29,889 bases of DNA from contig CAZVSU010000025.1 in NCBI GenBank assembly GCA_964629645.1, positions 1 through 29,889 on the forward strand, written 5' to 3'. The notes beneath the pieces were generated by a model. That model saw only the letters and a list, made by a program, of their open reading frames with translations. It was not told the DNA's origin and ran no database searches. The DNA is from JAAKFL01 sp964629645 (lineage in GTDB: Bacteria > Chlamydiota > Chlamydiia > Chlamydiales > SLFE01). The translations under genes were made by a program, and so were the position numbers. This document shows, in pieces, positions 23,806 through 29,889 of the stretch; position 1 is the first letter of the stretch; each line of letters opens with the position of its first letter.

Positions 23806-24318
23806 CTTCGGCGCTAAAACGGCGGGGACAACGGCGATTTGCTACGCCTATGAAACCACTCTTTTTGTTTTGCAATCAGCAAAAAAAGAAGATGCCGACC
23901 GTTGGCTGAAAGAGAAGATCGCCCTCTTGCAGCCGAAACAAATCTTTATTGACGCCCCTCTTTCTGTTCCCTCCGCCGTTAAAACAGAGTCCGGAGGGGA
24001 CTTTTTTTACCGCGAGTGCGACCGCGCTTTGAATGCGATGTCGCCGATGTTTATCGGAGGGCTCACAGCCCGTGCGATGAGGCTGGCTCACGAGTGGAGA
24101 AAAAATAAGATTGCCGTCTTTGAAACATATCCTAAAGCGCTGCTTGAGCTAGGGCCGCNNNNNNNNNNCTCGCCATGCACATCGCCCCTTATTCTCTTCC
24201 CAAAACCACAAGCCAGCATCAGCTCGATGCTGTCGCCGCGTGGGCGTCGGGGAGCCGCATGATGCACAAAAAAGAAAAACAGGTGGGCGACCCCCGAGAA
24301 GGTCTCATTATATATTGA
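23753..24318 (+). CDS. DUF429-like predicted nuclease (RNase H fold), broken by an assembly gap
   Basis: Before the gap the frame from the ATG at 23753 encodes LGIDFGAKTAGTTAICYA, then IFIDAPLSVPSAV, DFFYRECDR and a long helix (GGLTARAMRLAHEWRK) with FETYPKALLELG. That is the pattern of DUF429/COG2410 proteins with a ribonuclease-H-like fold. After ten Ns (24159-24168) the matching C-terminus, QLDAVAAWASGSRMMHKK to EGLIIY and stop at 24318, continues in a different frame. The true number of missing bases is therefore 2 modulo 3, and the gene is probably intact in the genome. It overlaps the end of the photolyase gene by 53 bases and has no good ribosome binding site, so coupling to the repair operon is likely. 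The nuclease role is a family prediction only. Confidence 0.75.
24159..24168. other. Assembly gap of ten Ns
   Basis: Ten consecutive Ns interrupt the DUF429-like gene. The reading frame before and after differs, so ten is a placeholder rather than a measured length. Confidence 0.98.
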
Positions 24319-24349
24319 TCTCTGCTATCATGGCTGAACTTGTAAGCTC

Positions 24350-26488
24350 ATGATACGGCCAGCACTTCTTTTTATTATTTGTTTCACTTGGGCGCACCTT
24401 CTCGGAGCTCAAGAAGGCGACGTTCCCGACTTGATGCGCGACCTTATGATGGTCCGCAGCATCAACCGCGAACTCGATTACCGCTTTCCCGTGACCTATA
24501 ACAACATGCTGCAGGGGGGCATGCTGCAAATGCCGTCGGCTCGCGTGGGAGATGAAGGAGAGATCAGTTTCGGCTATTCGAGCGTGCCCCCTTACCGCAG
24601 TTATAATTTGAGGGTGCAGCTTTTTGAAAACTTTGAACTGACCGGCAACTACCGCATTTTTTCCGGAATTTTGGATCCCGTGTTCGGCCATATGGGGTTT
24701 GGGGAGTTTTCCGATAAAGGGGCCAACATCAAACTGGCGCTCCTAAAACCCGAAGATTCCGATTATGCCCTCCCCGGAATCGCTGTCGGACTCGACGACT
24801 TCATCGGCACAAAAGGTTTTGAGGCGCAGTATATCGTCGCCACACAAGTGCTCCCCCGGTTGAGTACTGAAATAAGCGTCGGTTACGGCAGCGGGCGGAT
24901 CAAGCAGTGGTTCGGCGGTCTGACCACATTTCCCTTTGGCCATTTTAGCTCCTCACCGCTTCGCAATTTGGCATTCACAATAGAATACGATGCGATCGAC
25001 TACAAAAATCCTGAAAGAGAGCCTCATCCGGACGGGCGGAATCAATCCTCCAAATTTAACTTCGGATTGAAATACAGGCTCTGGGATCTATTCGATTTTA
25101 CAGGCTCCTATGTGCGGGGCGAGGAGTATTCCTTTGCCCTCTCGGCCACTTACAACTTGGGACGGTCGAAAGGATTTCTCCCGAAAATTGACGACCCGCT
25201 CCCCTACACCGCACCCAAAAATACCCAAGAGATCGGCGTCTTACGCCCCGAGGCCGTCCTCGCCCAAGATTTTAATTACGCGTTTCGCGATCAGGGATTT
25301 CTCCTCCTTGGCGTGTGGCTGACCTACGACGAGAGCTGCCGCCGTGTCCTCCGCATGAAAATCTGGAACTGCAGCTACTTGTTTGAACACCAAGTGAGGT
25401 GCCGTCTTAACCATCTCCTGGCAAATCTCACCCCCGAGACGATCGATAAAGTGGTCGTTGTCTTAGAAGGAGAGGGCTGCCCCATCCAAGAGTACAGCTT
25501 CCACCAGCCCTTCTTGAAAATGTACAGCCGCCACTATATAGGGGATGCAGAGCTGAACTTGATTTCCCCGATCAGCAATGTGACAAGGCCCGACGACGGC
25601 TCCACCCAGACTCTTTTCAAGCATCATAAAAGCCTTTGCTGCTTTGATGCGATTCCCAAAGTGCAAACATTTTTTGGCAGCACGACAGGGAAATTTAAAT
25701 ATGCCCTGGGCCTTTCGGCAGGCATCTCGGGCTACCTCCCTTACGATCTATTTTATTCCTTCCGTTTGGGGTGGCTCGGAATCAACAGTCTTGAAAATTT
25801 GATGGGGGTCGACCGGCTGAACCCCTCGCAGCTGATCAACGTTCACACCGACATTGTCTGCTACTACCAATACCGCGGATTGACCGTTGATCAAATGTAT
25901 CTCCAAAAAAATGCCAATATTTCCAATGGATGGTTTGCCAGGGCCTCGATCGGGCATTTCTCACAAAACTACGGCGGCATCGGAGGGGAGGTGCTCTATT
26001 ATCCGGTCAATTCCCCCTTTGCCATCGGATTTGAAGCAGCCATTTTAAAAAAACGGACCATCACAGGCATCGGCTTCACCGATACCATCCGAAAATTTGA
26101 CGGCTTCATTCCCGAATACGTCCCTTTCACAGGCACTCAATACTTTGTCGACCTTTACTACAACAACGCCGAGTTTAATCTCGACCTCAAAATCAGTGCA
26201 GGGAAGTTTTTAGCGCAAGACGTTGGACTGCGCTATGAGGTGACCCGCACCTTTCCAAACGGCGTCCAATTTATTGCCTGGTACACCCGCACCAACGGCA
26301 ATGACATGGTCAACGGTTCCATCTACTTTGATAAAGGGGTCGGCATCAGCGTTCCCCTCGATTTTTTCTATACCTACAGCTGCCGCAAACGGTGGAATTA
26401 CGCCATTTCTGCCTGGCTGCGCGACGTCGGCTACCGCGGCCCCACAGGCCGTCCCCTCTATGACATGATCCACAATCAGAGGATCTAA
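24350..26488 (+). CDS. YjbH-like outer-membrane beta-barrel protein (DUF940)
   Basis: This 712-residue protein has a signal peptide of about 20 residues (ending in Leu-Gly-Ala-Gln). The N-terminal motif GGMLQMPSARVGDEGEISFG followed by GYSSVPPYRSYN, then SDKGANIKLALL and GLDDFIGTKGFEAQYIVAT, matches the YjbH/DUF940 family of outer-membrane proteins linked to exopolysaccharide. Alternating aromatic beta-strand patterns through the second half, and a second soluble segment near 320-410 with several Cys, suggest a barrel with a periplasmic insertion. In Escherichia coli YjbH works with yjbEFG; none of those partners is visible here. The ribosome binding site is weak and the gene begins 31 bases after the DUF429-like gene. 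The exact substrate and role are unknown. Confidence 0.8.
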   Translation: MIRPALLFIICFTWAHLLGAQEGDVPDLMRDLMMVRSINRELDYRFPVTYNNMLQGGMLQMPSARVGDEGEISFGYSSVPPYRSYNLRVQLFENFELTGNYRIFSGILDPVFGHMGFGEFSDKGANIKLALLKPEDSDYALPGIAVGLDDFIGTKGFEAQYIVATQVLPRLSTEISVGYGSGRIKQWFGGLTTFPFGHFSSSPLRNLAFTIEYDAIDYKNPEREPHPDGRNQSSKFNFGLKYRLWDLFDFTGSYVRGEEYSFALSATYNLGRSKGFLPKIDDPLPYTAPKNTQEIGVLRPEAVLAQDFNYAFRDQGFLLLGVWLTYDESCRRVLRMKIWNCSYLFEHQVRCRLNHLLANLTPETIDKVVVVLEGEGCPIQEYSFHQPFLKMYSRHYIGDAELNLISPISNVTRPDDGSTQTLFKHHKSLCCFDAIPKVQTFFGSTTGKFKYALGLSAGISGYLPYDLFYSFRLGWLGINSLENLMGVDRLNPSQLINVHTDIVCYYQYRGLTVDQMYLQKNANISNGWFARASIGHFSQNYGGIGGEVLYYPVNSPFAIGFEAAILKKRTITGIGFTDTIRKFDGFIPEYVPFTGTQYFVDLYYNNAEFNLDLKISAGKFLAQDVGLRYEVTRTFPNGVQFIAWYTRTNGNDMVNGSIYFDKGVGISVPLDFFYTYSCRKRWNYAISAWLRDVGYRGPTGRPLYDMIHNQRI

Positions 26489-26662
26489 CCACCGCAATCA
26501 ACGCTCTGAAAAAAGCGCTGATGACACGGCTTTTGGCTCAAAAATGAACAAATTCCTTATAATTTTATTTTAAATATTTAATTATTAGGTTAAACAAAAA
26601 ACTATACAATAAATTTTATTTTTTTTATAATTATGAAGAATGGAACTTATTAAGGTGGTATT
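26489..26662. other. AT-rich intergenic leader with candidate -10 boxes
   Basis: This 174-base interval is markedly AT-rich from about 26555 onward. Two perfect TATAAT hexamers are present (26558-26563 and 26626-26631), but neither has a convincing -35 at the proper distance. Just before the next gene AAGGTGG lies 4 bases from the ATG, a strong ribosome binding site. An imperfect AAAAGC/GCTTTT dyad near 26509-26534 could be a weak terminator for the YjbH-like gene. Confidence 0.4.
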
Positions 26663-27709
26663 ATGAACATTAATTCAGAACTAAAATGCGTTCAATTCAA
26701 TGTAGGCTATGGCATCGATGACGCTAACATGGCCTGGATGCATCATGGCAAAGTGGCAAAAGATTTGGGTAACCAAGATGTCGATTGGAGGCACAACGAG
26801 GAAAACGTAACGCTCTACGAGAATGCACAAAATTACGTTGCCGAAGAAATCACAAAACTCGCTGCAGATGTTCTCTTCCTCCAAGAGGTGAGCAATCCCG
26901 ATGACAACTACGTGGTCAAGGCATTAAAAGACAATTACACGATTGTAAAACCCGATGCAAAAGGAAAAGGAGATGCTTGTCTGTTGTTAAAAAACGACAC
27001 GTTTAGCCGCATTGAGGATGTCACTTTTACACCTGCTGATGGCTACAAAAATGCGATTGCAGGAGTCAAAGCTAAGCATAAAGCATCTGGAAGAACCTTT
27101 CTTTTTGTGTCCGAGCACGCGCCCGGGCTGCCCCTCAAACGGATAGCTAAGGGAAATATTCTCGAAGATCCTGATCAACGTGAAGCGTTTGTCAATCCGC
27201 ATGATGACTCCCGGAGAGCCATATTAGATGTGGTGGATCAAGTTAAAAAAGATGTTGATTACGTTGTCCTCGGAAGCGACACAAATTGCATAAGCGATCT
27301 TTACAATGACGTATTTCAGGAATACAAGGACAAGGGTTTTGTCCATACTCCTTTGGGGAAAGGGACAAATGTCAATATTGGCGACAACACAGACCCAACC
27401 ACCAATAAAGTGATCCAAGTGGCTAGCGAGCAGTTTCACGCAGAAAGAGAAATCGATCGTGTTGAATATAAGGCGATGAATGGTGCAAAAATAGAGGCAA
27501 CAACGGTAATACCAGAAAATTTAGACGTAACGAACGAAGAGAATGTCCCCTATCTTGCCAGTGATCATTCTCCCCTCGTCACAACACTTAAATTCTCACC
27601 AAAACCAAAACCCACTGTCTTTTCAGTCCTGAAGGCCATTGTCACGTTTCCCTTTAAACAGTTTGGAAATCTTTTGGTGTTTTTGGGGATAAGGAGCCAA
27701 GAAAAATAA
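26663..27709 (+). CDS. Endonuclease/exonuclease/phosphatase-fold protein
   Basis: This 348-residue protein contains the catalytic positions of the EEP superfamily (DNase I, exonuclease III, sphingomyelinases, inositol phosphatases). They are the early QFNVGYG strand, Glu75 (FLQEV), His152 (SEHAPG), Asp206 and Asn208 (VLGSDTN), Asp265 (EIDRVEYK) and Asp301-His302 (ASDHSPL). A complete set suggests an active Mg2+-dependent phosphodiesterase or phosphatase. There is no signal peptide. A hydrophobic C-terminal stretch (about 318-343) could be a membrane-associating tail. The gene and its upstream region are more AT-rich than the surrounding repair genes, which may mean separate acquisition. The substrate (nucleic acid, phospholipid or phosphoinositide) cannot be told from the motifs; lack of a DNA-repair context favours an effector-like role, as inference. 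Confidence 0.8.
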   Translation: MNINSELKCVQFNVGYGIDDANMAWMHHGKVAKDLGNQDVDWRHNEENVTLYENAQNYVAEEITKLAADVLFLQEVSNPDDNYVVKALKDNYTIVKPDAKGKGDACLLLKNDTFSRIEDVTFTPADGYKNAIAGVKAKHKASGRTFLFVSEHAPGLPLKRIAKGNILEDPDQREAFVNPHDDSRRAILDVVDQVKKDVDYVVLGSDTNCISDLYNDVFQEYKDKGFVHTPLGKGTNVNIGDNTDPTTNKVIQVASEQFHAEREIDRVEYKAMNGAKIEATTVIPENLDVTNEENVPYLASDHSPLVTTLKFSPKPKPTVFSVLKAIVTFPFKQFGNLLVFLGIRSQEK

Positions 27710-27863
27710 CCCGCCTTGAGCATCGGGCCCTCTCTCATTGCAAAGGCAAGCCTGCCGCATGATCTTTTTTGCTCGGCGCTTTGGGGACCCTCCTTCATCT
27801 TAACATAATATTAACATTGAGAAAGTAAATTGGGCTCAGCATTTTGATTCAATGAGGGCTCTT
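27710..27863. other. Structured intergenic region, possible interspersed repeat
   Basis: CGCC and GAGCA (27712-27722, with a 2-base bulge) can pair with TGCTCGGCG (27770-27778), enclosing a small GGCA/TGCC hairpin at 27745-27756. On the minus strand the region is open and would encode a short Lys/Arg/Gly-rich peptide, which looks spurious. No strong promoter was found for the next gene; an AT-rich stretch at 27797-27830 is the likeliest location. Confidence 0.3.
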
Positions 27864-29744
27864 ATGCAGGTGTTTTCAATGCACAGGACGTCAAGCATCC
27901 GAGTGGACCTATCACATGGTCAAGGAGGTGTCCGTTGGCCACACTTCGCTCATGGAAAAGGCACGCTGATTCTCGCCGACGGCGGGTCGATCCGCGCAAC
28001 ATTTGAAGAGGGATATATCGTGGGCGAGGCGATCCATACGACCCCTCGGGGAAAGCAAGAAAGAGTGGCGGCCATCCACCAAGGGACGTATCTGCTTTTC
28101 ACTCAAGCAAATGGCCAAGCCAAACTCGCCCTCAATCGTCGATGGACGCGTCAATCGCAGCAAACTATTAAGTGGCTCGACAAAAACTTTGTCCAGCAAT
28201 GGGGAGACATTTCCAAGTCACGCTATAGATTCCATCCCGAGATGAAAACACTGGACATAGAACCTGATTCGGCGCCCTACTCAACGCTTTGGGATGAGTT
28301 GGGATTCACCTTTTTTCGCTTAAATCAATTATCCCTGCTGGCATCATCGCACGCTGTGCAAAAGCATCTTTTAGTCGAACTTCTGGACTGCAACCTCTTC
28401 TCCCATCTTCCTAAATGCGCCGAAAAAGCCATCGCATTGATGCCGAAGCTTCTCAATCTGCTGAATTGGAAGTATACACTTCTTTACGACAAACAGAGGC
28501 ATCAAGCTGCAGGGGCCATTTTTGCTCGCATCGAAAAGGAGTGGATCAAACTAGAATCGGTTTACGTGAAACGTGAATACCGCGGCCTAGGCTTGGGCAG
28601 CCACCTCCTGAACATGACACTGCACACATTTACCCATACGGGACAAACAAAGGTGTTTAAACTGCAGCCCTCAATCAACGCGAGCAAATGGTACCAGTCT
28701 TTTGGTTTTGCACCGGATCAACAGCACAAAGGTTGGCTGACGCTCGACTTCAATCATGATGATCAGAAAAAAACGTTTGAAAAAAAATCAAAAGAGATTC
28801 CACTGAGCCTCTTCAACCTGGCAATGAGTGAAGGAAAACACGCCCTTGTCATCACTCTTCTCCCTGAATTAGAGGTCGAAGACGCAAAGGCAAACTTCCC
28901 TTTCAAAAGACAGTACCGACCCAATCGGGATGTGATTGAAAAATTGAGCTGCGATCAGCTCAAGAAAGTGATGAGGCTTTTTAGCGGCAATGCGCACGCC
29001 GGCATCTTTTCTTCTCTTATCCACGAGCGGCCGAGTTTCTTGGCCTCGGTCCTCAACTGTTGGCCCGAGAATGAAAGCATTGCCCTCCCCGGGATCGAAA
29101 GCGTCTTTAGACGGCAAAATGCTGTTGTGGACACGATCATGGAAGCTTTGAAAAAAAGACAACTGTCCACGTTCTTTGAGCGGGTGCGGGCAGTCGTCCC
29201 TTTTACGAGGGAAATAAAACGCTCCTTCGTGAACACCGCACGCCGCATCAGGGCGATTGCTGACAATCTGAGTCGCATTCAGCGTTCAATTGACAGATTG
29301 TCCTTGCGCATTCCCCATCGACTCGATTCGAGCTATGTCGAGTCTACTACTGCCGATCCAAATCCTCAATTTATTGTATCGGCAAACGCGCAGTTCGACC
29401 TCAGCCAGAGCGAAATATCTGCCTCTATTAACCGTAATCTGACCCTATTAAAAGAGACGCAGCTAGAGTTAAAAAAGCTCAAAATCCCCGAAAAAATTTT
29501 CCTTAAGTCCAGGGTGTCGACGATATCGCTCACCTCAACTCTTCTCGACCTTCATCGCCGCCTATCGCGATTTCTTCCGGTTGTCGAGGCCGACATCGGC
29601 ACTTCGTTCCTTTATTTTGATGAACGAAGAGTTGAGAGGATCATGAAAAAAACCTCGCCGAAAACTTTTGTGGAACTGCGCCCCTTTTCTCATTCTGAAA
29701 GGCCGGCAAAAAGGCGCCCCATCACACGCGGCGCGCCCGTTTAA
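27864..29744 (+). CDS. Large GNAT-domain protein with MORN-like N-terminus
   Basis: The product is 626 residues from the ATG at 27864, chosen because GAGGG lies 5 bases upstream; ATGs at 27852 and 27879 are also possible. Residue numbers below are from the 27864 start. Residues about 30-60 (GKGTLILADGGSIRATFEEG) look like one or two MORN-type repeats. A GNAT acetyltransferase core spans roughly 200-295, with the acetyl-CoA loop VYVKREYRGLGLGSHLL near 233-249 and a typical KWYQSFGF end (275-282). The remaining 330 residues are charged and helical, with coiled-coil character near 440-550, and match nothing I recognise. No signal peptide or membrane segment is present. The domain mix suggests an acetyltransferase acting on a protein target, perhaps in the host, but that is speculative. 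Confidence 0.75.
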   Translation: MQVFSMHRTSSIRVDLSHGQGGVRWPHFAHGKGTLILADGGSIRATFEEGYIVGEAIHTTPRGKQERVAAIHQGTYLLFTQANGQAKLALNRRWTRQSQQTIKWLDKNFVQQWGDISKSRYRFHPEMKTLDIEPDSAPYSTLWDELGFTFFRLNQLSLLASSHAVQKHLLVELLDCNLFSHLPKCAEKAIALMPKLLNLLNWKYTLLYDKQRHQAAGAIFARIEKEWIKLESVYVKREYRGLGLGSHLLNMTLHTFTHTGQTKVFKLQPSINASKWYQSFGFAPDQQHKGWLTLDFNHDDQKKTFEKKSKEIPLSLFNLAMSEGKHALVITLLPELEVEDAKANFPFKRQYRPNRDVIEKLSCDQLKKVMRLFSGNAHAGIFSSLIHERPSFLASVLNCWPENESIALPGIESVFRRQNAVVDTIMEALKKRQLSTFFERVRAVVPFTREIKRSFVNTARRIRAIADNLSRIQRSIDRLSLRIPHRLDSSYVESTTADPNPQFIVSANAQFDLSQSEISASINRNLTLLKETQLELKKLKIPEKIFLKSRVSTISLTSTLLDLHRRLSRFLPVVEADIGTSFLYFDERRVERIMKKTSPKTFVELRPFSHSERPAKRRPITRGAPV

Positions 29745-29889
29745 ATGGGCGGAGAGGTTTAAGACGGGTGGATCAGAAAAGAAATGGATCCTTTTTGAGC
29801 ATGGGGAGGCTCCACGCTCGCTTGGCTTCCGACCCTTAAGGACCGGGTGGCGAAAAAAAACAATTTATCTTTGGTTCCCTGCCAAAACT
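29745..29889. other. Terminal non-coding stretch with a hairpin
   Basis: No convincing gene is seen in the last 145 bases. GAGC (29797-29800) and GCTC (29816-29819) flank a GGAG/CTCC dyad, giving a two-part hairpin, and a run of eight A follows at 29855-29862. This could be a terminator-like or small-RNA structure, but the window ends before it can be judged. Confidence 0.25.

Noticed and set aside
24169..24318. Pseudogene call for the DUF429-like gene
   Set aside because: The frame change coincides exactly with the run of Ns and both halves are well-formed, so an assembly gap explains it better than mutation.
27565..27798. 77-codon minus-strand ORF after the EEP gene
   Set aside because: It overlaps the 3' end of the EEP gene on the opposite strand and has low-complexity content; treated as a by-product of a structured intergenic region.
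29797..29862. Possible SRP or other structural RNA at the right edge
   Set aside because: A hairpin and A-run are present but no conserved core of a known RNA could be recognised, and the window ends too soon.

Overview
The window most likely comes from a member of the Chlamydiota, probably an environmental (amoeba- or arthropod-associated) lineage rather than Chlamydia itself. Three things point there: a gspD-E-F-G type II secretion block followed by several small pseudopilin-like genes, in the order I remember for Chlamydia (around CT566-CT573); a solitary nqrA preceded by a small two-helix membrane protein (as at CT634/CT635) rather than a complete nqrABCDEF operon; and several large unrecognised proteins beside an effector-like protease. 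The assignment rests on gene content and order recalled from the family, not on a search. No rRNA, tRNA, CRISPR array or intact transposase was seen.

Positions 27-9754, minus strand, form one tightly packed type II secretion operon. It reads, from its promoter near 9800 leftwards: a single-pass membrane protein in the gspC position, GspD secretin, GspE ATPase, GspF platform protein, GspG major pseudopilin, then GspH-, GspI-, GspJ- and GspK-like minor pseudopilins. Most junctions overlap. GspL, GspM and the prepilin peptidase are not in the window.

Positions 9957-12095, plus strand, hold the two-helix membrane protein, NqrA (Na+-translocating NADH:quinone reductase subunit A), and a small membrane protein joined to nqrA by an ATGA overlap. 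Positions 12152-16969 are an accessory block: a YopT-like (peptidase C58) cysteine protease, a secreted choloylglycine-hydrolase-family Ntn amidase, a small charged protein with a strong promoter, and a 612-residue unknown.

Positions 17009-24318, plus strand, are a DNA-repair operon with 4-base overlaps at most junctions: ligase-associated exonuclease (metallo-beta-lactamase fold), ATP-dependent DNA ligase, Lhr-like helicase, PdeM-like phosphoesterase, a cryptochrome-DASH-type photolyase, and a DUF429-like RNase-H-fold protein interrupted by a 10-N assembly gap. An inverted repeat encloses the first start codon.

Positions 24350-29744 carry a YjbH-like outer-membrane protein, an endonuclease/exonuclease/phosphatase-fold protein in an AT-rich setting, and a large GNAT-domain protein with a MORN-like N-terminus. 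The most interesting signals are the non-glycine -1 residues in all four E5 pseudopilins, the possibly leaderless YopT-like gene, the start-codon-trapping inverted repeat before the repair operon, and the coupling of the ligase cassette to a photolyase.
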